NCBI GenBank assembly: GCA_963835775.1
Contig: CAWIHB010000013.1
Span: 246,845 to 310,844 of the forward strand
Reading direction: 5' to 3'
DNA length: 64,000 bases
Origin: Palsa-504 sp963835775
Lineage (GTDB): Bacteria > Actinomycetota > Actinomycetes > Streptosporangiales > Streptosporangiaceae
Shown: in pieces, positions 8,105 to 17,012 of the stretch
Layout of the letters: every line of letters starts with the position of its first letter
Numbering within the stretch: the stretch's first letter is position 1
Position numbers and translations under genes: made by a program
The notes under the pieces: model-generated
Databases searched by the model: none
The model's input: only the letters and a program-made list of their open reading frames with translations
What the model was told of the DNA's origin: nothing

Positions 8105-10249
8105 ATGCCGGACCAATCAGATGACGTGGCACATGCCATCAGCGGGCCTGCGCCTGCCCCTGATAACAGGCCGCCGGGGGGCGCGATCCCGACTGTCGGC
8201 ACCGGTACAGGCCGGTCGGCCGGGTTTCTCAAGCCCGTCTATTACGCTCGCAATCGGGACAGGTACCGTCCGCCGCCGGACCTGTACCGTCGGCTGAATA
8301 ACTGGCTCGGGCCGGCAGCGACATCTTCGGCCTTGAGCCCTCGGGATGTGATCACGCTGGAGGTCCCTGGCCGCCGGTCTGGCGTGGTCCGCCGTACCAC
8401 CTTGGTCCGGGTCGTCTGCGATGGTGAGCATTACGTCGTGGCCCTGGCTGGCGAGTCGCAGTGGGTACGCAACGTGCGTGCCGCAGGGGGGCGGGTGGTG
8501 CTCGGCCGCAGGCAGCGGCGTGCGGCCAGGCTGGTCGAGGTGCCGCCGCAGCAGCGGGCTCCGGTCATCCGCGCCTACCTGCTGCGGTGGGGCAGGCGCG
8601 CCGGCTCCAGGGCGGTGGCCAGGGAGGCCCGCTTTTACTTCGGCGTCAGCGCGGAGGCGCCGCTGCGGGAAATCCAGGATGTCGCAGAGCACTATCCCGT
8701 GCTCCGGATCGAGTATGCCGGGGATGCGGGCATCGGCGCGGAACAGATCGCCGAGGGCGTGTACCGCCTGGAAACGGGGCGAGGGCTCACCGAGGCCAAC
8801 GTCTACTTCGTGCGGTCCGGGCCGGCCTGGGTGCTGATTGACACCGCGTGGCCGCATCGCGGCCAGGTGATCAGCGCGGCGGCGGAGTCGCTGTTCGGGG
8901 CGGGTACACGCCCGGCCGCGATCTTGCTGACGCACATCCATCCCGATCACGCCGGCTCGGCGCTGGAGCTGGCCCGGTCGTGGGACCTGCCGGTCCACGT
9001 GCATCCTCGCGAGCTGCCGCTGGTTTCAGGCCGGTACCTTCCGGAATACGGCAACCCGCTGGACCGCTGGCTTATCGCGCCGCTGCTGCGGCTGATGCCG
9101 CGCCGGACGGTCGAGGCGAGCCTGTCCCGTAACAGCCTGGAGGGCACGGCCCGGGCGTTCGACCCCGGGGCTGGCGTGCCCGGCCTGCCGGACTGGCAGG
9201 CGGTGCCCACGCCCGGCCATACACCCGGCCACGTCGCCTTCTTCCGCGGCAAGGACCGGGTACTGATCACTGGCGACGCCGTCTTGACCGTGAATGTGAA
9301 CTCCGCCCGCGACTTCCTGGCCGGCAAGCACCGGGTCTCCGGGCCGCCGTACATCTCCACCTGGGACTGGCCAGCGGCCAAGGAGTCCGTCGCCGCGCTG
9401 GCCAGGCTCAAGCCCGAGGTGCTGGCCTGCGGCCACGGCCGCCCCGTGACCGGTCCCCAGGCCGCAGCCAGCTTGGCGTCCTTCTCCGACCGCTTCTCCC
9501 GGCAGCCGGCTCCAGGCCGTTCCCGCAACGGCCCGGCAGCCACGGCGGGAAGCGCCCCGGAGCCTGACGGCCCAGCCCGCAAGCCTGCCCGGATGTCCTG
9601 GAAGGCCACCGAGGAGGAAAAGGCGATGCCGCTCCCGGGAGATGATCTTGTGCCATCTCCGGTGGTGCAGACCACCCGCGCCGTGACCATCAACGCGGCA
9701 CCGCAGCAGGTCTGGCCATGGCTGGTGCAGACCGGGCAGGGACGGGCCGGCTTCTACTCCGACTCCCGGTTCTGGGACCGGTCGGTGGACTGGTATTACC
9801 GCCGCCTGTCCCGGCAGCAGCCCGGCAAGCCTGCAGTCGGCTACCACGTCGCCGCCGACGAGCGGATCGTTCCCGCCTGGCAGAATCCGCGCGTGGGCGA
9901 CATCATCGCAGACGGCCCGCCGGGGACGGCCTGCTACGTCGTGCGGCAAGCCGAACCAGGCAGGTCATGGGTCCTGTTCACCGACACGCACCTGCGGTAC
10001 CTGCTGCCGGCCCGCCTGCGCGACGCCCCCCGGCTGGGCGTATTCGGCGAGCTCAGTGACAGCTTCCTGCTGGCCGAGCCGGAACCGGGCAAAACGAGGG
10101 TGATCCGCCGCATGCGGCTCAGGTGCGGGCCCGGGCCCTTCCGTGCCTATGTCGTTCCGATCGTCTTGATCTGGGGCGAGGCCATCACCGCGCGGAATTT
10201 GCTGCGCGGGGTTAAAAGGCGGGCCGAGACCACCCGGCAGCCGGACTGA
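8105..10249 (+). CDS. Three-domain fusion: F420-type nitroreductase fold + metallo-beta-lactamase fold + SRPBCC domain
   Basis: 714 residues; ATG behind GGAGG. Residues about 40-195 resemble the deazaflavin (F420)-dependent nitroreductase/quinone reductase family (LEVPGRRSGVVRRTTL, ESQWVRNVRAAGG). Residues about 212-465 are a metallo-beta-lactamase-fold hydrolase with THIHPDHAG, PTPGHTPGH, TGDA and GHGRP metal-ligand motifs. Residues about 508-700 form an SRPBCC (polyketide-cyclase-like) lipid- or ligand-binding domain beginning VQTTRAVTINAAPQQVWPWL. The joint before the last domain is a Pro/Ala-rich linker. An internal ATG at 9626 is preceded by GAGGAGG, so the SRPBCC part may also be made alone, or two genes may have merged through loss of a stop. 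The combination suggests a small-molecule detoxification or tailoring function. Confidence 0.82.
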   Translation: MPDQSDDVAHAISGPAPAPDNRPPGGAIPTVGTGTGRSAGFLKPVYYARNRDRYRPPPDLYRRLNNWLGPAATSSALSPRDVITLEVPGRRSGVVRRTTLVRVVCDGEHYVVALAGESQWVRNVRAAGGRVVLGRRQRRAARLVEVPPQQRAPVIRAYLLRWGRRAGSRAVAREARFYFGVSAEAPLREIQDVAEHYPVLRIEYAGDAGIGAEQIAEGVYRLETGRGLTEANVYFVRSGPAWVLIDTAWPHRGQVISAAAESLFGAGTRPAAILLTHIHPDHAGSALELARSWDLPVHVHPRELPLVSGRYLPEYGNPLDRWLIAPLLRLMPRRTVEASLSRNSLEGTARAFDPGAGVPGLPDWQAVPTPGHTPGHVAFFRGKDRVLITGDAVLTVNVNSARDFLAGKHRVSGPPYISTWDWPAAKESVAALARLKPEVLACGHGRPVTGPQAAASLASFSDRFSRQPAPGRSRNGPAATAGSAPEPDGPARKPARMSWKATEEEKAMPLPGDDLVPSPVVQTTRAVTINAAPQQVWPWLVQTGQGRAGFYSDSRFWDRSVDWYYRRLSRQQPGKPAVGYHVAADERIVPAWQNPRVGDIIADGPPGTACYVVRQAEPGRSWVLFTDTHLRYLLPARLRDAPRLGVFGELSDSFLLAEPEPGKTRVIRRMRLRCGPGPFRAYVVPIVLIWGEAITARNLLRGVKRRAETTRQPD

Positions 10250-10617
10250 AGCCGAGCGAGCAACCGCGCGGCGGTTCCGCTTCGCAACAAACCCTGGCAC
10301 CAGGCTGGCCCGGTACCGAGCTGGAGATGGCGGGAACGAACGGACCTGAATCGACCCGCAGCCCCGGACCGGGAAGCTGCGCATACACCAGCCCTTCTCA
10401 CGGCATAGTCAGTCACAACCCGCTGACCAGATCACGGTGAAGATCACTTACACCATCTCGCGGGACGCGGCCTTCGTTCGTGTAACGAGTGATTCGTGGG
10501 TCCTTGGTCGGGCTGGCCGGGACGTTGGGCCCTGATGGCCCCCGAGGCCTTGTGAGCACGCTGCAAAGAGAGTGAGGGAGAACAGGCTTCTTGGCCTTGG
10601 GGAAGGAGGCCGGAGCG
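10250..10617. other. Upstream region of the ABC transporter genes
   Basis: No gene seen. An imperfect inverted repeat lies at about 10443-10493 (ATCACTTACACC against CGTGTAACGAGTGAT, roughly 25 bases apart) and could be an operator for the transporter operon. This is a weak call. AAGGAGG just before 10618 is the ribosome-binding site that fixes the next start. Confidence 0.35.
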
Positions 10618-11397
10618 ATGAAGGTAACTGTCCCCGGCGAGCATGCCGTGCGGTCGCTCGTGGCGGCACCGGCGGCGCGGATCGTCAGCGGTGTCAAGGT
10701 CTACGGTCACGGCGTGACGGCGGTTCGTGCGCTCGACGGGATCTCCGCGGACTTCGCCGCCGGCAAGTTCACCGCGATTATGGGGCCGTCCGGTTCGGGA
10801 AAGTCAACGCTGCTGCACTGCCTGGCGGGTCTCGACCGCCTCACCGAAGGGCGGGTGATGGTCGGCGAGGTGGACCTCGGCTCGCTCAACGATAAGGCCA
10901 TGACGCTTCTTCGCCGTGAGCGCATCGGCTTTGTGTTCCAGGCCTTCAACCTGATCCCAACCTTGACGGCCGGTGAGAATGTGGTGCTTCCGCTCACCCT
11001 GGGCGGGCGAAAGCCTGATCGGGCATGGGTCGGCGAACTGGTGCACTCGCTGGGGATAGCCGACCGGCTGGGGCATCGTCCCGCCGAGCTGTCCGGCGGC
11101 CAGCAGCAGCGGGTGGCGACGGCCCGGGCCTTGGTCACCCGCCCGAACCTGCTTTTCGCGGACGAGCCGACCGGCAACCTCGACTCGAAATCAGCGACCG
11201 AACTGCTCACACAGATCCGCCAGGCGGTCGATCAGTACCACCAGAGCGTGATCATGGTCACCCACGATCCGCGTGCCGCCGCGTACGCGGACCGGGTGCT
11301 TTTCCTCGCCGACGGCCGACTGGTCCAGGAACTGCACGACCCCACCGCCGGCCGGATCCTCGACGCAATACGCGAGCTGGGGGATGGAGGCGCCTGA
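10618..11397 (+). CDS. ABC transporter ATP-binding protein (MacB/LolD type)
   Basis: About 259 residues. The ATG at 10618 is preceded by AAGGAGG at 8 bases; a TTG at 10591 is in frame but less likely. Visible motifs are Walker A GPSGSGKST, Q-loop VFQAFNLIPTLT, signature LSGGQQQR, Walker B LLFADEPTG and H-loop VTHD. The FNLIPTLTA...N segment is typical of the MacB/LolD/FtsE branch that works with FtsX-like permeases. It energises the permease encoded next, whose ATG follows this stop by one base. Confidence 0.95.
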   Translation: MKVTVPGEHAVRSLVAAPAARIVSGVKVYGHGVTAVRALDGISADFAAGKFTAIMGPSGSGKSTLLHCLAGLDRLTEGRVMVGEVDLGSLNDKAMTLLRRERIGFVFQAFNLIPTLTAGENVVLPLTLGGRKPDRAWVGELVHSLGIADRLGHRPAELSGGQQQRVATARALVTRPNLLFADEPTGNLDSKSATELLTQIRQAVDQYHQSVIMVTHDPRAAAYADRVLFLADGRLVQELHDPTAGRILDAIRELGDGGA

Positions 11398-11398
11398 G

Positions 11399-13954
11399 AT
11401 GTGGCGCATCACTGTGAAGGGCGTCATCGCCCACCGGCTGCGTTATGCACTGACCGCGCTGGCGGTGCTGCTCGGTGTGGCGTTCATCAGCGGCACCTTT
11501 GTTCTTAGCGACACCATCAACGCCACGTTCAACGGGCTCTATAGCCAGATCTACCAGGGGACCTCCGCGGTGATCCGGGCCAAGGAGCCCTTCACTCCCG
11601 GCACCAACTTCACCAGTCAGCGCCAGCTGATCGACGCCAGCCTCGCCACCACCGTGCGCAAGGTGCCCGGGGTAAAGGCGGTGGCCCTGTACATCGAGAG
11701 CTACGCCCAGCTCGTCGGCCGAAACGGCAAGCCGATCGGCATGGCGTCCAGCGGGCCGCCGACGCTGGGTGAAGCCTGGACCAACGTCGCGGCACTCAAC
11801 CCGATGCGGCTGTTGCCCGGCGGGCATCCCCCGCGCACGAACTCCCAGGTCGTGATCGACAAGCACTCTGCCGACGTAGGCCACCTCAAGGTCGGCGACA
11901 AGGTCGTGGTGCTCACCAAGCTGCCGCCTGCCACGTACACCATTTCCGGCATCGCCACCTGGGCCGGTGCGGACAGCCCGCTCGGCGCGACCATCACCGC
12001 GTTCACCCCGGCCACCGCGTCCAGGGTGCTCGGTCATCCGGGCAAGGCCGACGGGATCGACGTGCAGGCGGCGCCGGGCGTCTCCGATTCCCAGCTCGTG
12101 AGCCGCATCCGGTCAGTCCTCCATGACTCGAAGATCGAGGTGGTGACCGGCCAGGCCGTCACGGTGGAGGCACAGAACAGCGTCCATCAGGCTTTCAAGT
12201 TTGTCGACGTGTTCCTGCTGGTGTTCGCGTTCATCGCCCTGTTCGTCGGGTCGTTCGTCATCTACAACACCTTCTCGATCATCGTTGCCCAGCGGATGCG
12301 GGAACTGGCCCTGCTTCGCTCCGTCGGTGCCAGCCGGGCCCAGGTGATGGGCTCCGTGCTCGGCGAGGCCCTGGTCATCGGGGTGCTGGCATCGGCGGCG
12401 GGCCTGGCCGCCGGGCTCGGGCTCGCCGTGGTGCTCAAGGCAGGCATCACGGCGCTCGGGTTCGATCTGCCAGCCACCGGGCTGGTCATGACCATGCGGA
12501 CCGTGGTTGTCTGCCTCCTGGCCGGAACGCTGGTCACGCTGGTCTCCGCCGTGTTGCCCGCCCGGCGGGCCTCCCGGATCCCGCCGGTTACCGCTATGCA
12601 GGACGTGGCTGCCGAGCGTGGCCAGGTCTCCGCGCGGCGGATCGCGCGCGGCGCGGCCTTGACGGCGGCCGGGATGGCAGTACTGTTCGTAGGCCTGTTT
12701 GCCCACACCGGAAAGCAGGTCCTGGAAGTTGGTATCGGCGCGGCAGCGGTGTTCCTGGGCGTCGCGAGCCTGGGGCCGCTCGTCGCGCGGCCGATGAGCC
12801 GTCTGCTGGGCGCCCCGCTCGCCGCGCGCACGACCGGCAAGCTGGCCCAGCAGAATGCGATGCGTAACCCCTCGCGGACCGCTGCTACAGCTGCGGCACT
12901 GATGGTCGGCGTGACCCTTGTCTCCCTCATGGCCATCGTCGCCGCGTCCAGCAAGTCCTCGATCAACTCGATCATCGACTCCGCGGTGCGAGCCGACTTG
13001 GTCATCAGCAGCGGCGGTGCACCGGGCGGGTCCAGTGGTTTCAGCCCCGACCTGCAACGGTCCCTGGATGCGCTGCCGCAGGTTGCCGGCACCACCGGGC
13101 TACGTTCCGCGGACGTGCAGCTCTACGGCCAGTCGACCCCCATCAACGCCATTGACCCGGCCAAGGGCGCCCCGCTGGTCAACCTGGGGGTGACGGATGG
13201 CCGCCTGGCGAGCATGACCTCCACCGGGATTGCGGTGTCGAGCCAAGTCGCCACCAGCAGGCACCTGACCATCGGCGGCCGGGTCCCCGTGACGTTCCCC
13301 ACCACCGGCCGAAAGATCTTCACCGTGCAGGTCATCTACACCGACCGGACCCTGATGGGTGACTACGTCTTGCCTCTCGCGGCCGCCGAGGCCAACTTCC
13401 CCCAGAACCTGGACATCAACGTCTTTGTCAAGCTCGCTCCGGGGATCAGCGCGAGCGCCGCGCGTCACGCGATCAACACGGTGCTCGCCGCTTACCCGAA
13501 CGCCACGCTCATGGATCAGACCCAGTACAAGGCGAAGACGGCACAGCAGGTGAACCAGATGCTCAACCTCGTCTACGGGCTACTCGCACTGGCACTGGTC
13601 ATCGCGCTGATCGGCATCGCCAACACCCTCGCCCTCTCTGTGTACGAACGGACCCGCGAGCTCGGGCTGCTGCGCGCGGTGGGCGCCACCCGGAGTCAGC
13701 TCCGTTCGATGGTGCGCCTGGAGTCGCTGCTCATCTCCCTGTTCGGCGCCATCTCGGGCTTGATGCTCGGCGTGCTCTTCGGCTGGGCCATCGTCGCCGC
13801 GATGCACTCTCAGGGCATCACCCACCTGTCGATCCCCGTTGTGCAGCTGCTGGTCATGGCCGCGCTGGCCGGGCTCGCGGGCATCGTGGCCGCGATCGCG
13901 CCGAGCAGACGCGCCGCGAAGCTGAACGTCCTGCAGGCCGTGACCACCGAGTAA
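11399..13954 (+). CDS. FtsX-like ABC transporter permease
   Basis: About 851 residues; ATG with GGAGG 8 bases upstream inside the end of the ATPase gene, so the pair is coupled. An N-terminal membrane helix (about residues 14-36) precedes a large extracytoplasmic MacB-like domain. A first FtsX core has FVIYNTFSIIVAQRMRELAL and a second, C-terminal FtsX core has ERTRELGLLRAVGATRSQLR. This duplicated architecture and length are usual in actinobacteria. Such systems export lipids, peptides or drugs, or transmit signals across the membrane; the substrate is not evident. No regulator gene is adjacent. Confidence 0.94.
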   Translation: MWRITVKGVIAHRLRYALTALAVLLGVAFISGTFVLSDTINATFNGLYSQIYQGTSAVIRAKEPFTPGTNFTSQRQLIDASLATTVRKVPGVKAVALYIESYAQLVGRNGKPIGMASSGPPTLGEAWTNVAALNPMRLLPGGHPPRTNSQVVIDKHSADVGHLKVGDKVVVLTKLPPATYTISGIATWAGADSPLGATITAFTPATASRVLGHPGKADGIDVQAAPGVSDSQLVSRIRSVLHDSKIEVVTGQAVTVEAQNSVHQAFKFVDVFLLVFAFIALFVGSFVIYNTFSIIVAQRMRELALLRSVGASRAQVMGSVLGEALVIGVLASAAGLAAGLGLAVVLKAGITALGFDLPATGLVMTMRTVVVCLLAGTLVTLVSAVLPARRASRIPPVTAMQDVAAERGQVSARRIARGAALTAAGMAVLFVGLFAHTGKQVLEVGIGAAAVFLGVASLGPLVARPMSRLLGAPLAARTTGKLAQQNAMRNPSRTAATAAALMVGVTLVSLMAIVAASSKSSINSIIDSAVRADLVISSGGAPGGSSGFSPDLQRSLDALPQVAGTTGLRSADVQLYGQSTPINAIDPAKGAPLVNLGVTDGRLASMTSTGIAVSSQVATSRHLTIGGRVPVTFPTTGRKIFTVQVIYTDRTLMGDYVLPLAAAEANFPQNLDINVFVKLAPGISASAARHAINTVLAAYPNATLMDQTQYKAKTAQQVNQMLNLVYGLLALALVIALIGIANTLALSVYERTRELGLLRAVGATRSQLRSMVRLESLLISLFGAISGLMLGVLFGWAIVAAMHSQGITHLSIPVVQLLVMAALAGLAGIVAAIAPSRRAAKLNVLQAVTTE

Positions 13955-14160
13955 ATACGTACCAGCATCGTGCAGGTGCTGCACCCGCCTTCCCCGCAGC
14001 CCGGCTTGGCCCCGGCCAGGCCGGGGCCGGACCGCAGTAGCGCGAGCAGAGACCCGGACCGGCCCAGGCTCGGCGAGCACCGTTCGCCGTTCACGACGAC
14101 GCAAGTCACAGGCCCGCCGTCTCCGGCCGCCGTCCCATGTTCATCTCCATGCCGAAGGTC
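13955..14160. other. Intergenic after the ABC operon
   Basis: No gene or clear terminator hairpin was recognised. This stretch also contains the point where the integrase remnant loses its similarity. Confidence 0.4.
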
Positions 14161-14455
14161 GACGGCATAGCGGTAGAACCCGGCGACAGTGCACAGGCGG
14201 CGGGTGATGGTGGCCCGGGCCCGGCCGCGGGCTTCCAGGTCGCGGGCGAACAGTTCGATGTCGGCGCGGCGGGCTCGGAACAGCTGGAGCTGGTGCTGCT
14301 GGCACCCGCCGGGGAACTGGCGCAGGTCCAGCTCATAGGCATGCCGGGTCAGGCCGCTGTACGCCGGCGAGGAATCCGGCTAAGGCCAGCCGCTCGGTGG
14401 TTGTGAACACCGGCGTGACCGGGACAAGTGCAGTGGATGGGATCGTGGTGGCCAT
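14161..14455 (-). pseudogene. Tyrosine integrase, N-terminal fragment with frameshift
   Basis: The ATG at 14455 is preceded by GGAGG at 6 bases. The frame reads MATTIPSTALVPVTP...TTERLALAGFLAG, and then, after a one-base frame change near 14360, YSGLTRHAYELDLRQF, ARRADIELFARDLEARGRA and ITRRLCTVAGFYRYAV. This is the SAM-like core-binding domain of phage-type tyrosine recombinases. Similarity stops abruptly after FYRYAV at about 14161, so the catalytic R-H-R-Y domain is gone. The fragment is a footprint of a lost integrative element. Confidence 0.72.
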
Positions 14456-14719
14456 CGGGTACCTCCGGGGACTCACGCTGAGACCCCGAAGCTGGGCCAG
14501 CTGAGGCCCCAGCAACCAACGAGAGAACCTCACGGTAAATCGGCCGCAGCAGTCACGCCAGGTCACCGCCACCCTTCACCCGCCGACATGACTTACTCAC
14601 CAACCGCTCCCGAGCGCTGACTCGGTGCGGTCAATGCCGCGTATCTGAACTGGCTGGTCACGAACGGATATCCCCAGTTCTGTGCTGCGGTCTTGCGCGC
14701 GGCATCCAGGCGTCTGCTG
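14456..14719. other. Intergenic, promoter side of the integrase remnant
   Basis: Apart from the ribosome-binding site of the integrase fragment, only an imperfect hairpin-forming stretch (GCTGGGGCC / GGCCCAGC, about 14495-14520) is visible. No gene seen. Confidence 0.35.
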
Positions 14720-15196
14720 CTAGTGTCCGGGCTGTCCCGCGGGGCTAACCTGGGGCGGGTCCGCCGGGATCATGGCTACGGCGGCCGGTGCTACCTCGTT
14801 ACCCTGGTCATCGACATAGCCAACGTGTACCGGCAGGTCAGTGCCGCGGATCCGGCGCAGCATGCTCGGCCCCTCGGGGTGCGGCAGGTACTTGTCGCCC
14901 CACTGCTGCAGCGCGCTGAGGACCACCCGGAGTTCGGTTCCGGCCGGGGTGATCCGGTAGGCGAACCGCGGCCTCGCGCCGGGCTCCTGGTAGGGCTCGC
15001 GTTCCATCACCCCGTACTCCACCAGCGTGGACAGCCGGTCCGACAGCACGTCCGGGGCGACGCCAAGCCGGTCACGGAACTCCGCGAACTTCGTCGCGCC
15101 CAGGAACGCCTCGCGCAGGATGAGGAAAGTCCACCGTTCGCCGAGCACGCCAAGGCTGCGCGCGATCGAGCAGGTCGACTCCGGAACCTTTCCCAT
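14720..15196 (-). CDS. HxlR-family winged-helix transcriptional regulator
   Basis: 158 residues. The HxlR pattern is clear: CSIARSLGVLGERWTFLILREAF at the N-terminus with the conserved cysteine, then FRDRLGVAPDVLSDRLSTLVEYGVMER and a wing ending FAYRITPAG. These regulators commonly sense quinones, aldehydes or oxidants and control a neighbouring oxidoreductase. It is divergent from the SDR gene at 15278 with an 81-base shared intergenic region. That region holds an inverted repeat and a repeated 9-mer that are likely its operators. The start ATG sits unusually close to GGAGG. Confidence 0.92.
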   Translation of the reverse strand: MGKVPESTCSIARSLGVLGERWTFLILREAFLGATKFAEFRDRLGVAPDVLSDRLSTLVEYGVMEREPYQEPGARPRFAYRITPAGTELRVVLSALQQWGDKYLPHPEGPSMLRRIRGTDLPVHVGYVDDQGNEVAPAAVAMIPADPPQVSPAGQPGH

Positions 15197-15225
15197 GCCT
15201 CCATCCTACCCCTGCATTGCTATTT

Positions 15226-15262
15226 CCTACTCAGCTATGCTAGGTTGTGAAAACCTACTCAG
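15226..15262. promoter_or_regulatory. Probable HxlR operator region between the regulator and the SDR gene
   Basis: CCTACTCAG occurs twice in direct orientation (15226-15234 and 15254-15262, 28 bases apart). A perfect inverted repeat TAGGTT-GTGAA-AACCTA (15241-15246 / 15252-15257) overlaps the second copy. The position between a divergent HxlR gene and an oxidoreductase gene is where such regulators usually bind. The repeats are seen directly; the binding role is inferred. Confidence 0.6.
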
Positions 15263-15277
15263 GAGGAGATGGTACCG

Positions 15278-15976
15278 ATGCGGATCGAAGGAAAGACTGC
15301 ACTAGTGACCGGCGCCGGCCGGGGCCTTGGCCGCCATCTGGCCAGCCAGCTGCGAGACCGCGGCGCCATTGTCTACGCGGCCGCCCGTAACCCGGAGACG
15401 GTGGACCTGCCCGGCGTCACGCCCGTCGCCCTGGACGTGACCGACCCCGCTTCGGTGGCCGCCGCCGCGGCCGCCACCGGCGGCGTGTCGATTCTGGTCA
15501 ACAACGCCGGATCATCGACCGGGGCGTCGCTGCTCACCGGGGATCTGCCGGGCATCCGGCTGGAGATGGATACCCACTTCTTCGGGACGCTGGCGGTAAC
15601 GCGTGCCTTCGCCCCCCAGCTCACCCGGCACGACCAGAGCGCGGTGCTGAACGTCCTGTCCGTGCTGTCCTGGATCAGCATTCCCCGCAGCGGCGCATAC
15701 TGTGCTGCCAAATCGGCCGAATGGTCGCTGACCAATGCCCTGCGCCTCGAACTGGCGCCCGCAGGTACCCGGGTCAGTGCACTGCACGTCGGGTACATGG
15801 ACACCGACATGACCCGGCACCTCGATGTCCCCAAGTCCAACCCGTCCGACATCGCCAAGCTGGCCATCGACGGCATCGAGGTCGGCGACGCCGAGATCAT
15901 CGCGGACGAAATCACCGGGCAGGTCCTCGCCAAGCTCTCGGCCGGCGTGGGCGAGCTTTATCCCCAGGTGGCCTAG
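15278..15976 (+). CDS. Short-chain dehydrogenase/reductase (SDR)
   Basis: About 232 residues. The ATG at 15278 is chosen because AGGAGGAG lies at usable distance; an ATG at 15269 is too close to it. The cofactor motif is TGAGRGLGRHLA, followed by LVNNAGSST (NNAG) and the catalytic Ser...YCAAK (SGAYCAAKS) with the usual Tyr-X3-Lys. It reduces a carbonyl or oxidises an alcohol with NAD(P)H; the substrate is not evident. Divergence from an HxlR regulator suggests induction by a toxic electrophile. Confidence 0.92.
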   Translation: MRIEGKTALVTGAGRGLGRHLASQLRDRGAIVYAAARNPETVDLPGVTPVALDVTDPASVAAAAAATGGVSILVNNAGSSTGASLLTGDLPGIRLEMDTHFFGTLAVTRAFAPQLTRHDQSAVLNVLSVLSWISIPRSGAYCAAKSAEWSLTNALRLELAPAGTRVSALHVGYMDTDMTRHLDVPKSNPSDIAKLAIDGIEVGDAEIIADEITGQVLAKLSAGVGELYPQVA

Positions 15977-17012
15977 CCAGGCCGCAGCCCAGCCGGGCCG
16001 GCACCAGCTGGCAGCTGACCTATACGTGGTCCAGCCGCTGATGGCATCACCACTACGAAGACCAATCGAGGTCTTCCTTCTGGCAGGAATGGACTCCGCC
16101 CGCCACAGCCAGATGAATAGTTGAGGTGCCCCCGAGTTCCCGGACAGGGGAGATCAATAAGATCTCTCCTGAAAGGGGACGGCGGGAAATGGCGAAAGGA
16201 AAGTATTCTGCTCCACGCCTTATAGGGCCAGTGCTTCCGGCTGGACGCCCATTCGCGGTCAGCATGGCCGCGCCGCGGACAGACGCCAGGTATGAGCGCG
16301 GCCGGATCGAGGCCGTCCCGCACGGGACGCGTCGCCGCACCGGACTGCCTCACGCACATGTGCCACCACGTCCACGCGGCCGACCAGCGCAACCTACACC
16401 TGGCGCTGCTGCAGACCAATGACCACAGCACCGTGCCCGGCCCTGTCATAGCACCGAGTCTCCTGCCGATAGCCGCAAAGATCTGCCGCAGATCAGTCTC
16501 ACAATGCTGGTGACCAGGCGATACAGTTCCAGGCCGCTAAACTTCGCCGCGAATTCGCCAGGAATAGCGAGCAACAGAAGATCCTGTTAGGCGCGCCTCC
16601 AACGAGCCAGATCGAAGACAGCGTTTCCGTGCATAACGAGACCTCTTTGAGGTCGTTGTCAAGGGCGACGACCTCAAAGAGGTCTCGTTATGTGCCCTTC
16701 CGCGGGCCGCGGGCGGTGCTTACTGTGGGCCGTACAGATGGGATCGTTGTGTCGCTCCATGGGTTGATCGGTGAGCGTCGGCTGTCGGGCTTGCGTGGAG
16801 TCGGCCTCACATGCACGAACGGATGACGTGGCGCTCCTGGCGGGGCTGTCCTCGGGCCGGTGGCGGCCCGGATGTGGACGACCGTGTCAGCACCGGCAGT
16901 CGATGCTCGGCGCTGATTGATGTGCAATGCCGGCGATGAAGCGCACCGGGCCACGCAGCCTCGGCTGCATGGTGGCGGAGCACCCAGGTTGCCGGTGGCC
17001 GCGTGCTGGTGA
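15977..17012. other. Long intergenic region between convergent genes, holding a 61-base palindrome
   Basis: More than 1 kb without a supported gene. Open frames here (for example 16126-16422 on the plus strand) lack family features. The one notable object is the nested palindrome at 16632-16692, listed separately. The downstream part (16700-17012) shows nothing recognisable. Confidence 0.5.
16632..16692. repeat. Perfect 25-bp inverted repeat with 11-base loop
   Basis: The left arm 16632-16656 and right arm 16668-16692 are exact reverse complements (arm begins CATAACGAGACC and ends GAGGTCGT). Each arm also contains its own small palindrome, GACCTC-TTT-GAGGTC on the left and GACCTC-AAA-GAGGTC on the right, so several alternative hairpins can form. 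There is no T-run after it, so it is not a classical intrinsic terminator, though it lies between convergent genes. It could be a bidirectional terminator, a protein-binding site or a mobile-element relic. Confidence 0.8.

Noticed and set aside
12113..13057. A 314-codon frame opposite the FtsX permease
   Set aside because: His/Asp/Gln-rich antisense product of a verified gene.
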